A stretch of DNA of 9,818 nt. Origin: JBHHYU01 sp046757725. Its GTDB lineage: Bacteria > Desulfobacterota > Binatia > UBA9968. The stretch lies in the NCBI GenBank assembly GCA_046757725.1, contig JBHHYU010000104.1, forward strand, positions 1-9,818, in the 5' to 3' direction. The notes under the pieces were generated by a model. That model had not been told where the DNA came from. It saw only the letters and a list, made by a program, of their open reading frames with translations, and did no database searches. Both the position numbers and the translations under genes were made by a program. Of this stretch, positions 1 to 5,858 are shown piece by piece. Each line of letters begins with the position of its first letter. Within the stretch, counting starts at the first letter, position 1.

Positions 1-108
1 TACCATATCATAAACCGCGGCCTGGAAAACGGAGGCGAGACTGCTCGGCGGTTGCAACCCTCCTTTCCATGATGATCGTCCGCTCTCGCATGGATGCCTT
101 TCTTCTAT

Positions 109-137
109 TTGACACCGTTTCCTGAGGGCGTTATACT
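109..137 (+). promoter_or_regulatory. sigma70-like promoter of the vapBC operon
   Basis: A perfect -35 box TTGACA (109-114) is separated by exactly 17 bp from a -10 box TATACT (132-137; five of six match TATAAT). Transcription would start near 144, giving a leader of about 36 nt before the VapB start codon at 180. No clear inverted repeat that could serve as a VapB operator was found in the short stretch around it. This is the strongest promoter match in the window. Confidence 0.78.
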
Positions 138-179
138 ATCTAATAAAGAGTTTAACCCTTGAAGAAAGAGGTAAACGTC

Positions 180-518
180 ATGCCCATCGTCAAAACGTCG
201 TCTAAAGGCCAGGTCGTCATCCCTGCGGAGATCCGGGAAAAGATTGGGCTGAAGCCAGGTGACAAGGTCCTGGTGACCTTAGCCGATGATAAAAGAGTGA
301 GCATTGAACCGGTCCCTGATGATCCGATCAAGGCCCTCCGCGGGTTCCTGAAAGGTCGTCCTTCTTTGACCAGGGCCCTCTTACGGGAGCGACGAAAGGA
401 TCGCCAACGTGAAGAGAAAAAATCTGCTCGATTCCTTCGCCATCATGACCTGGGTTCAGGACGAACCGGGCGCTCAAACCGTCGAGGATCTTCTCGTCGA
501 GGCCAACCGGGAGCGTGA
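180..518 (+). CDS. vapB: AbrB/MazE-fold antitoxin (VapB type) with an extended tail
   Basis: Antitoxin of a VapBC module: family knowledge says it binds the toxin and represses its own operon through a swapped-hairpin AbrB DNA-binding domain. Residues 1-45 show the typical pattern: VKTSSKGQVVIPAEIREK, then GLKPGDKVLV and a short strand SIEP. Residues 46-80 (DDPIKALRGFLKGRPSLTRALLRERR) match the usual toxin-neutralising linker and helix. The ATG at 180 is chosen because AGAGGT (167-172) lies about 8 nt upstream and the AbrB motif starts right after it; a TTG at 159 is in frame but would add residues with no counterpart. The protein is 112 aa, longer than the 75-90 aa common in this family. The last 36 residues overlap the toxin gene in another frame, are rich in Arg, Gly and Ser and look like chance translation after loss of the original stop. 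Confidence 0.85.
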   Translation: MPIVKTSSKGQVVIPAEIREKIGLKPGDKVLVTLADDKRVSIEPVPDDPIKALRGFLKGRPSLTRALLRERRKDRQREEKKSARFLRHHDLGSGRTGRSNRRGSSRRGQPGA

Positions 519-849
519 AAAGTTGCTCCTTCACGAAGTGAACCTCGCCGAGGTCTATTACCTGTCCATCCGGCGTGTGGGTGAAGAACAGACCAGGGTC
601 CTTGCTGCCCAACTTCTCACCCTTCCGATCCAGGTCATCTCTACCACGCCCCAGATCCTCTGGCAGGCTGCCCTTTTGAAGGCGGGATACTCTCTCTCGC
701 TTGCTGATGCCTTCGCCGCTGCCACTGCGATAATATTGGACGCCATCGTTGTCACCGGCGATCCAGAGTTCGAAACCATTGCTGATCTTGTCGGGATCAC
801 CTGGATCAATGGCCGCCGCAGACGGCGTCCCTTACGACCCCGATCCTGA
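409..849 (+). CDS. vapC: PIN-domain ribonuclease toxin (VapC type)
   Basis: Probable VapC toxin, a Mg-dependent RNase that in this family cuts tRNA or rRNA until bound by VapB. The four acidic positions of the PIN active site are visible: Asp8 (NLLDSFAI), Glu48 (VNLAEVYY), Asp100 (SLADAFAAA) and Asp118 (VTGDPEF). The length of 146 aa is slightly long for a PIN toxin (about 125-140); the extra is a basic tail after TWI at 131-133 (NGRRRRRPLRPRS). The start is GTG at 409, supported by AAGGA (396-400) 8 nt upstream. The gene overlaps the antitoxin gene by 110 nt, much more than the few bases typical of vapBC, which implies translational coupling or a degraded antitoxin stop. The nuclease residues are intact, so the toxin is probably functional. 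Confidence 0.87.
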   Translation: MKRKNLLDSFAIMTWVQDEPGAQTVEDLLVEANREREKLLLHEVNLAEVYYLSIRRVGEEQTRVLAAQLLTLPIQVISTTPQILWQAALLKAGYSLSLADAFAAATAIILDAIVVTGDPEFETIADLVGITWINGRRRRRPLRPRS

Positions 850-863
850 TCATGATCATAGAT

Positions 864-950
864 GGGGTCAAACCTGCTCTTGGCTCATTTTTGGAGGAGC
901 CCTCGCGGCAAACCATGTATTTGCTATGTGCCAACAAAAGATTTGATCCC
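864..950. repeat. possible REP/MITE-like relic with terminal inverted repeats
   Basis: GGGGTCAAA (864-872) and TTTGATCCC (942-950) form an imperfect inverted repeat (8 of 9 match) bounding 87 bp just after vapC. Inside, GGCTC (882-886) and GAGCC (897-901) could form a small hairpin. GGGGTCA-type ends are common in REP-like and small non-autonomous elements of several Gram-negative phyla, but no second copy is present here, so this is tentative. Confidence 0.25.
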
Positions 951-966
951 TTCTTGGCGCGATGTC

Positions 967-1197
967 CTACCGGTCCCAATCATCGTCGTCGGCGGTCGCG
1001 GCCTGCTCCTCGCCGTCTGCGGGAGCTTCAGTTTTCTTCTCCCCGAGAATTTCTGCCGATGCCACTCGATCATCGTCATCATAGGCCACTTCTACCTTCA
1101 TATCGGTTCCACTGGCAGCCGACAAATCTTTCTTACCCGGTTGTTTCGTAGCCATAAACACGGAACATCCTGAACTCGCCAAGAGGATGGGCCCCAT
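967..1197 (-). pseudogene. internally deleted remnant of a small lipoprotein gene
   Basis: The 76-residue open frame begins with a short hydrophobic stretch ending in ASSGC, followed by SVFMATKQPGKKDLS. I recognise this as the start of a small bacterial lipoprotein family (GCSV-MA-KQP-KKDLSVL..GTPR). In full-length members, usually about 110-130 aa, a middle part with a hydrophobic hairpin separates this head from a C-terminal strand like MAYQVRYDENDRI. Here the head passes almost directly to GTDMKVEVAYDDDDRVASAEI, so about 60 middle residues seem to be missing. The signal peptide is also cut: only ten residues precede the lipobox Cys, with a stop a few codons upstream and no good ribosome site. 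The tail is acidic (two DDDD runs). It might still be expressed as a mini-lipoprotein, but decay is the simpler reading. Family assignment is from memory. Confidence 0.5.
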
Positions 1198-1388
1198 TAC
1201 CCCACATCTTCAATCTCGCAAGACACACGTTGAGCAAATGGGGTGCCAGCGGGAAAAATGGGAGGAGGGACTGAGGAGAGGGTGAGCGACGTGGCGAATT
1301 CTAAAGGACGGCTAGCCTGCTATCCGTGGGCTCTTTGGTCGGAGAGGAACGCGGGGGGTGCCTAACGAACTAGGCGGTCCACCCAGAC

Positions 1389-1412
1389 AGGTGCCCAACG
1401 CCCTTGGCACCC
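1389..1412. repeat. element X, copy 1 (24-bp hairpin block)
   Basis: This 24-bp block is identical at every position to 2767-2790. It is an inverted repeat: GGTGCC at one end, GGCACC at the other, extended inward by AA/TT with one bulged C and a CGCCC loop. It precedes element Y copy 1, whereas copy 2 follows Y. Confidence 0.8.
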
Positions 1413-1444
1413 GCTGCCCCCCACGAATTCACGTATTCAAGGCC

Positions 1445-1519
1445 CTGGCGCATGGACACCGTGGACCAGGCATGGTCGCACCGTAATGTACTTACTCAAC
1501 TTAGGCAAGTCTGACACTC
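1445..1519. repeat. element Y, copy 1 (about 75 bp)
   Basis: Partner of 2675-2751. Shared blocks are CATGGACAC followed by a GTGG and ACCAGG, a variable middle, and then CAACTTAGGCAAGTCT with ACACTC at the end. The left part folds the same way in both copies: an outer CCTGG/CCAGG stem around an inner CATG/CGTG stem (one G-T pair) with a GACA-type loop. The conserved right block is single-stranded in this fold. Confidence 0.7.
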
Positions 1520-1651
1520 TTCCCACTTCCCACGAACGAGGCGCGGGTTCTGGCGATGTATGTGTGTCGCAAACAGTGTAACCCAAGCCGAGGGGCCGCG
1601 CAAAACGGAGTGGTTACGCCGCCTTAGTGAAAGCCAGGACAGGATCTGCGG

Positions 1652-1689
1652 TTGACAAGAGTCATTGCATATGCAATATTATATGCATG
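1652..1689 (+). promoter_or_regulatory. promoter and palindromic operator of the RelE/Phd module
   Basis: TTGACA (1652-1657) is a perfect -35 box. At 17 bp lies AATATT (1675-1680) and at 19 bp TATTAT (1677-1682), so transcription would start at about 1687-1690, on or just after the toxin start codon. The spacer holds a perfect 14-bp palindrome, ATTGCATATGCAAT (1664-1677), followed by ATGCAT (1683-1688) and an outer GCATAT/ATATGC pair. Palindromes inside the promoter are the usual binding sites of Phd/YefM antitoxins and their complexes, so autoregulation is likely. Confidence 0.62.
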
Positions 1690-1986
1690 TACGCCGTCCG
1701 CTTTGCCGTGGATGTCATAAAGGATCTGAAAAAGCTCTCGGCGTACCGCCGAAATCTCATTCTCGAAGTCATTGACACGCAGCTTTCGCACGAACCGACC
1801 TCTCCGACAAGGAACAGGAAGCTTCTAGTGAACCTGATACCACCCTGGGATGCCGAGCCGCCTGTTTGGGAACTGCGAGTCGGAGAGTATCGTGTGTTTT
1901 ACGACGTTTCGGAGGCGGAGAAAACCGTTTATGTCCGGGCGATCCGGAGGAAGCCTCCAGGGAAAAGGACGGAGGAGATTCTATGA
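1687..1986 (+). CDS. RelE/ParE-superfamily toxin
   Basis: A 99-aa toxin of the RelE/ParE fold. Visible family features are the N-terminal strand and helix MYAVRFAVDVIKDLKKL, a helix RRNLILEVIDTQL, the linker PTSPTRNRKLL, and the diagnostic strand pair WELRVGEYRVFYDV (61-74) followed by VYVRAIRRK (81-89). RelE members cleave mRNA on the ribosome and ParE members poison gyrase; the sequence alone does not decide which applies here. ATG at 1687 is preferred over upstream ATG or GTG codons because the fold starts there; no Shine-Dalgarno site precedes it, and the promoter position suggests a leaderless or nearly leaderless mRNA. The gene ends in ATGA, shared with the antitoxin start. Toxin-first order is less common than antitoxin-first in Phd/YefM-RelE pairs. 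Confidence 0.85.
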   Translation: MYAVRFAVDVIKDLKKLSAYRRNLILEVIDTQLSHEPTSPTRNRKLLVNLIPPWDAEPPVWELRVGEYRVFYDVSEAEKTVYVRAIRRKPPGKRTEEIL

Positions 1987-2231
1987 AAACTGTTACGGTT
2001 CGCGACCTACAGAAGAGGATCAAAGAATACATCGATGAGGCGCAAGGGGACCGGGTGATCATCACCCGTCGTGGAAAGCCTGCAGCGGTCCTCGTGGGTG
2101 TCGAGGGTGAGGACTGGGAGACTGTCATCCTCGAGACCGATCCCACGTTTTGGAAGTTGGTCCAAAGACGCCGAAAACAGCCCACTATTTCGTTTGAAGA
2201 ACTGAAGGCCAGGCTGAAACGGAAACGCTGA
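1983..2231 (+). CDS. Phd/YefM-family antitoxin
   Basis: An 82-aa antitoxin. Residues 1-41 show the Phd/YefM DNA-binding and dimer domain: MKTVTVRDLQKRIKEYIDEA, then DRVIITRRGKPAAVLVGVE, where the RGKPAAVLV turn is diagnostic. The C-terminal part (about 45-82; WETVILETDPTFWKLVQRRRK, ISFEELKARL) is the toxin-binding segment. The start ATG at 1983 overlaps the toxin stop in ATGA and has a strong GGAGGAG site at 1971-1977. An in-frame upstream extension to 1866 would lie inside the toxin gene and lacks family similarity. Coupled translation from the toxin mRNA plus the strong ribosome site should give excess antitoxin, which may compensate for the toxin-first order. Confidence 0.88.
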   Translation: MKTVTVRDLQKRIKEYIDEAQGDRVIITRRGKPAAVLVGVEGEDWETVILETDPTFWKLVQRRRKQPTISFEELKARLKRKR

Positions 2232-2255
2232 GGATATTTCATCCCCTTCTCAGCG
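2226..2255 (+). terminator. stem-loop at the 3' end of the RelE/Phd module
   Basis: CGCTGAG (2226-2232) pairs with CTCAGCG (2249-2255), with an inner GGAT/ATCC alternative stem. It includes the antitoxin stop codon. No T run follows, so it may only stabilise the mRNA end. Confidence 0.4.
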
Positions 2256-2673
2256 GTCAATTATCTGACGTAGTGACCCCCAATAGACAAGTCATCCTTA
2301 GCTTGGAGGTCCGAAGGATCCATCATCTGCAGGCGTATGCGTAAAAGAGAAGCCAGGCTCAGGTCGGTATGGAGCGCCGGCCCGCCGCTAGACACCCCCC
2401 GGGGGGGTATGGTGGCGCCGACGACCCAGATCAGGTGAGTCGGGCGCTCTCGGCGATCTCAGGACATCATGCCTGCGAGAGAGTAGGGCGAATGGGTGAC
2501 TGACATTTTTGTCTAGGAGACAGTCCAGGGGATCTCCACGAACCTCGCGCTCCGATAAAAAGGATACTGCCCCTGGATCGTCTAGAGGGGCTTTCAGGAA
2601 ACCTTAATAGTTGACCGGCTCCAGGTACGCCGCTTGGCCATTTTTGCCCGGGGCCATCAGGTGATAGAGCACC
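2256..2673. other. gene-free stretch after the RelE/Phd module
   Basis: About 420 bp without a credible gene. It holds a near-palindrome of six C and seven G (2395-2407), a weak stem ATCCTT/AAGGAT (2294-2319), and a wide inverted repeat CCAGGGG (2525-2531) with CCCCTGG (2570-2576). Element Y copy 2 follows. I see no promoter or RNA gene that I would defend. Confidence 0.5.
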
Positions 2674-2674
2674 C

Positions 2675-2751
2675 CTGGGGCATGGACACGTGGATGACCA
2701 GGCACGGGTGCACGGCAACTCGGTTATTCAACTTAGGCAAGTCTAACACTC
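2675..2751. repeat. element Y, copy 2
   Basis: Second copy of the block at 1445-1519. The outer CCTGG/CCAGG and inner CATG/CGTG stems and the block CAACTTAGGCAAGTCT (with one change nearby, TAACACTC for TGACACTC) are kept, while the middle has drifted. Same orientation as copy 1. Confidence 0.7.
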
Positions 2752-2766
2752 ACCCCCCTTCCAGGA

Positions 2767-2790
2767 AGGTGCCCAACGCCCTTGGCACCC
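2767..2790. repeat. element X, copy 2
   Basis: Identical in all 24 positions to 1389-1412, same orientation, but placed after element Y instead of before it. Both copies can form a GGTGCC/GGCACC hairpin with a bulged C. Confidence 0.8.
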
Positions 2791-2837
2791 TCCCCAAAGC
2801 GCGGACCTTTACGGAAAATCTCTGCGGGCCTGCCCCT

Positions 2838-2880
2838 TCACAAAAACGAAAACGCCTTCCCGGCTTTGCCGAGAAGGCGT
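2838..2880 (-). terminator. intrinsic terminator of the DUF2085 gene (element A1 core)
   Basis: On the minus strand an eight-bp stem (ACGCCTTC/GAAGGCGT, 2852-2859 with 2873-2880), one G-U pair (2860 with 2872) and a CGGC/GCCG stem close a three-base loop. The stem is followed by TTTTCGTTTTTG. This is the classic form of a Rho-independent terminator, about 100 nt after the stop codon at 2983. Confidence 0.75.
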
Positions 2881-2945
2881 CTGAGTGTGTGGTGCGCCGT
2901 CGATTGTGCCAGAAGTGGGCCGGGGGGCCATGGTCACCCCGGTTT
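2838..2945 (-). repeat. element A, copy 1 (two-hairpin 3'-end module)
   Basis: Read on the minus strand the module has a first hairpin (CCGGGG/CCCCGG, 2920-2942), a conserved unpaired stretch (about 2881-2919), a second hairpin (2852-2880) and a T-rich tail (2838-2851). It lies just downstream of the DUF2085 gene. From about 2887 to 2920 it matches copy 2 at roughly 32 of 34 positions. A further GGGGAG/CTCCCC hairpin (2964-2982) directly abuts the stop codon and is specific to this copy. Confidence 0.75.
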
Positions 2946-2982
2946 CATCTTGGTACTGCCTGCGGGGAGTTTATCGCTCCCC

Positions 2983-4038
2983 TCATCCATCGTTAACCCC
3001 CTTGAGAAATGGAATAGAGGATTCTTGTCTTGCCGTCACTTCGATCTCCGTATCAAAATCCACGAACACTTTGTACTCGGCCCCAGCTGGGATCGCCGCC
3101 TCTCCCCCCTTCGTGAGGAGGAAAAGGGGGCAGAGAACAACACTCAGGACGACTGTTGAAGTGAGTTTCTCTTCGCCCTTCTCCGTCATCGAGGTTCTCA
3201 ACCGGACGTTGGTACCATCCACGGCTTTCACATACCTGAGAGCCAGGATCAGTTCCCCCTCTCGCCCGACTGCCTTCCTTGGAGCCGCCCGTACCACCTC
3301 CCCCACCGCTGGGGCACCCGCTTTGATCACCACGACCTCATCCACAGTCACATCCCGGACCACTACGAACTGGACCTGCTGCCCCGCTTTGGCAGTCTCG
3401 GAAGAGATGGTCTCGAGCGCCTTGATGGCGACCGTCGTGCCCTCCGGAATAATCACCGATCGGCGATCGGGAACCTGTGCACGGGAAGATGCAAGCGGCA
3501 CCACGGAGAGGATGAGCAGGCTAATGGTGACCATGGCGGGGATCACGTGTCTGAGCGACAGCCTTGACGATGCTGCCTTAACCGGATAGACCCGCCCCCC
3601 GCGGACTTTCCAGGCCATCGGATACAGTAGCAGCCCTAATCCGATCCCTCCAAGGGCACCTGTCAGCACCCGTAAGACATTCGTGCTCTCCCGCAGTCCG
3701 AAGAGTTGTGTGAACCCATCCACGAGAATCGGGAGCAAAAGCAGTAACCCGATGCGCCATCTTGTCTTTCCCAGATCGCAGCGCAAAGACAGGCCGGTGA
3801 GCAGGAACGCCGTGTACAAGGCAAAACATCGGGCGTCAACCCCCATGGGCGAGCCAAAGATCCAGAGGGACCGCGAGGGTCTTTGATGGCAGAGGGGACT
3901 CAAGATCCAGTATAAGAAGGGGGCAATTCCCATCTGTCTCGACTCAAGGTAAGGGGCTAAAAGGCTTGAAACGATGACAAAAGCAGGAAATACGAAGAGC
4001 GCGATACGAACAAGCACGGTAAAACCTCTCCTCACCAT
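2983..4038 (-). CDS. DUF2085 membrane protein fused to a secreted beta-type domain
   Basis: A 351-aa protein in two parts. Residues 1-145 form a DUF2085 domain: a first membrane helix (about 8-28), then LCHQRPSRSLWIFGSPMGVDARC (49-71), where the Cys50-His51-Gln and Arg-Cys71 are the conserved core, and further helices near 72-84, 95-112 and 122-141. DUF2085 proteins are uncharacterised; the Cys/His pattern could bind a metal. A fifth hydrophobic stretch (about 166-183) ends in SSRAQ, like a signal peptide with its own Met169. Residues 190-335 form a beta-rich part with repeated motifs (IPEGTTVAIKALETISSETAKAGQQV, VVVIKAGAPAVGEV, IPAGAEYKVFVD) known from envelope proteins of unknown function, probably periplasmic. 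The start at 4038 has GGGAGGA about 10 nt upstream. Stop is followed by terminator element A1. Confidence 0.8.
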   Translation of the reverse strand: MVRRGFTVLVRIALFVFPAFVIVSSLLAPYLESRQMGIAPFLYWILSPLCHQRPSRSLWIFGSPMGVDARCFALYTAFLLTGLSLRCDLGKTRWRIGLLLLLPILVDGFTQLFGLRESTNVLRVLTGALGGIGLGLLLYPMAWKVRGGRVYPVKAASSRLSLRHVIPAMVTISLLILSVVPLASSRAQVPDRRSVIIPEGTTVAIKALETISSETAKAGQQVQFVVVRDVTVDEVVVIKAGAPAVGEVVRAAPRKAVGREGELILALRYVKAVDGTNVRLRTSMTEKGEEKLTSTVVLSVVLCPLFLLTKGGEAAIPAGAEYKVFVDFDTEIEVTARQESSIPFLKGVNDG

Positions 4039-4138
4039 TGCTTTATCCTCCCTGTTCTACGGGTCTATTATGTGTCTTCCAGGTACGCGATGGGAAAGAC
4101 AATCTCTGATTCCCGCCAAGACCACGAATTAAATTTTG

Positions 4139-5782
4139 TCATTCCAATCTTATATCTTCTACCGTCATCCTCATTCCCATTTGCAATCTTTCACCCCATC
4201 TTCGAACCGTAAGAGAATCCAAATCGAGTTTTACTTTTGTACCCACCTTTCCGTTATGGCGATCATTCCCCATCAAACTTAGGTACCCAGGCAGCTCATG
4301 TCGAGAACGATAACCGCACGATGGATGGTCTCCTGCCGGTTGAAACTTTTCATATCCAAGATTGGGGCATCTAGGCAATTCGAACCTATGCTCCGTTTTT
4401 ACATTCGCAAGGTCGATTTTGCCACCATTCAAAGCCTCTTCTAATTCACCGATCGAAAGCTTTATCGGGATTAATTCAAAAAAGGGCGTAAGGTCGATAT
4501 CCAAGTCGGCAACTTTGAACGACAGTCTACCGTCCTCAACTTTTACTTCCGCGAACACCACATCCCCGTGGACTTCTTTGATCACCTTACCTGTCCCGAT
4601 AATGCGACCTCCTTTGATCTTCCAAACACGAGCTCTAGTCGCAGTTAATTTTACTTTAATCGCCGGTGTTCCTTTGTAGGCCACGAAGGTCGTTTCGGCA
4701 CCGTCGAGAATTATCTCGTATTTTGCTCTACCGGCCTTGTGATCTGTTTCCCCGGTAATGCGCACCGGAAGTAAATGATTGAATACACCCGTTCCGGGTC
4801 TGCCTGACTCTACCTTACCAAACAAACCAGGCCCGATACTTATACCAATCGTCGCATCGTCAAAAATAGGGAGGTCCCACTCAAAATCGGCTACTTGCTC
4901 TGCTTTTGTAGTGAACGGTAGTAACTGCTTCTCGCCCCCGACAGACGCATCGACGATAAAATAACGATTATCACTGCTTTCACCCCCGAAACTACCGGCA
5001 TTTAGCATCAAAGGAACTATTTTTTTTGTACCATTTGAAATCCACGCGCCATTTTCAAGTTTTCCGAAATCGAAGTTTACACCCTGTACGGGTTTTAACT
5101 GGACTACCAGTCCATTGAGCGATTGAACAGGTTGATGAAGATCGCCACTCAGGGGAAAGCTTCGGTCCAAGAATCTTATGAGCGTGCCAATATACATTTG
5201 GCCCGTTAATTTTATGTCCTTGGCAGTTTCAATTTCACTAACATCCGCCATAAGCCTGACAGGGACGCGAACACTGGGATTCTCTCGAATACAAGTCCCG
5301 TACACCTTTGCGTAAACGTGCGTATTCAACGCTATCCTTGTACCGTATGCACCATTCTTCCTTAGCCAGCCGGATAAGGTTAGCATGGGCTTCCTGTTTA
5401 TTCGGAAGCTCAATGGAGGGTCACCACAACCGAGTTCGTCTAATCTGAAATGATTGCCATAGTAAACTGTATGATAGCGAGCAAGGTCTGACTTTAGGTC
5501 GTCCATTTTCATTACAATGCGCAGATCGTGCTGGGGTGACAAAAAAACATCAGAGTTTTGCAAACTTTGCACGTGCTTAGGTTTTAGCTCTTTCTCTCTA
5601 ATCTCTTGCCTGGCGGGAGCGGTGGTTGGAGGTAGTGCAGATTGGCGGGTTTCGGTCACGGCAGGTTTCTTCTTTGGTTCGCTGGAGCCAGGCCAATGAC
5701 TGACGAAGGGCCTAAGTAGGGCAGAGAGCACCAGCAACACTCCGCCAGCCATTGCAAGCTGAAGAAATGTCTTCTTATGCAA
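4139..5782 (-). CDS. membrane-anchored envelope protein of unknown function
   Basis: A 547-aa protein that I cannot assign to a family. Residues 1-26 (MHKKTFLQLAMAGGVLLVLSALLRPF) form a positively charged end and one hydrophobic helix, a signal anchor or uncleaved signal. A Pro/Lys/Thr-rich linker (about 30-70) follows, then about 470 residues of alternating hydrophobic and polar character that suggest a large beta-rich periplasmic domain. Two Cys (near 119 and 164) and two late Cys (in RCPNLGYEKF and HPSCGYRSRH) could form disulfides. A lipid- or membrane-protein-related role would be a guess. The start is a TTG at 5782 only 2 nt after GGGGGGAG, so an ATG at 5752 or another start is possible, though the Lys pair favours TTG. 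Sampled lines give about 45-47% G+C, below its neighbours, with many AT-rich codons, which suggests separate origin. Element C copy 1 is directly upstream. Confidence 0.75.
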   Translation of the reverse strand: MHKKTFLQLAMAGGVLLVLSALLRPFVSHWPGSSEPKKKPAVTETRQSALPPTTAPARQEIREKELKPKHVQSLQNSDVFLSPQHDLRIVMKMDDLKSDLARYHTVYYGNHFRLDELGCGDPPLSFRINRKPMLTLSGWLRKNGAYGTRIALNTHVYAKVYGTCIRENPSVRVPVRLMADVSEIETAKDIKLTGQMYIGTLIRFLDRSFPLSGDLHQPVQSLNGLVVQLKPVQGVNFDFGKLENGAWISNGTKKIVPLMLNAGSFGGESSDNRYFIVDASVGGEKQLLPFTTKAEQVADFEWDLPIFDDATIGISIGPGLFGKVESGRPGTGVFNHLLPVRITGETDHKAGRAKYEIILDGAETTFVAYKGTPAIKVKLTATRARVWKIKGGRIIGTGKVIKEVHGDVVFAEVKVEDGRLSFKVADLDIDLTPFFELIPIKLSIGELEEALNGGKIDLANVKTEHRFELPRCPNLGYEKFQPAGDHPSCGYRSRHELPGYLSLMGNDRHNGKVGTKVKLDLDSLTVRRWGERLQMGMRMTVEDIRLE

Positions 5783-5783
5783 G

Positions 5784-5832
5784 GCTCCCCCCGACGTTGG
5801 TCACTCTTTGGTCACGCGCCTTCCAAAAATAA
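5784..5832 (-). promoter_or_regulatory. element C, copy 1: upstream repeat with 11-bp spaced GGTCAC pair
   Basis: About 42 of 50 positions match 6447-6496 with one gap. On the plus strand GGTCAC occurs at 5799-5804 and again at 5810-5815, 11 bp (one helical turn) apart. It ends against the ribosome site of the 547-aa protein gene. The position and the helical phase suggest a protein-binding site, but this is inferred. Confidence 0.5.
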
Positions 5833-5858
5833 AACTGCCGCCTAGGCCATCTATCGCC

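Larger units (their letters stand above)
1198..1651. other. gene-free stretch between the two toxin-antitoxin modules
   Basis: About 450 bp with no credible gene on either strand. It holds element X copy 1 (1389-1412) and element Y copy 1 (1445-1519), described separately, a small inverted repeat GCCTA/TAGGC near 1361-1376, and a wide one, GTAACC (1578-1583) with GGTTAC (1612-1617). No terminator with a T run was recognised. Confidence 0.6.

Noticed and set aside
852..1173. Two overlapping plus-strand frames of about 100 residues
   Set aside because: Both are opposite the lipoprotein relic and show no family similarity; Arg/Pro/His-rich composition suggests chance.
1361..1510. Integron attC-like site (GCCTAAC ... 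TTAGGC)
   Set aside because: The right end reads CTTAGGC and lacks the GTT core, the second Y copy has no matching left end, and no integrase is present.
1769..2260. 163-residue minus-strand open frame
   Set aside because: It is antisense to both RelE/Phd genes, whose families are clear; its composition (Ser/Arg rich) is typical of a shadow.
2885..3589. 234-residue plus-strand open frame
   Set aside because: It lies opposite the DUF2085 fusion gene, is Ser/Thr-rich with no motif and no ribosome site, and looks like an antisense shadow.
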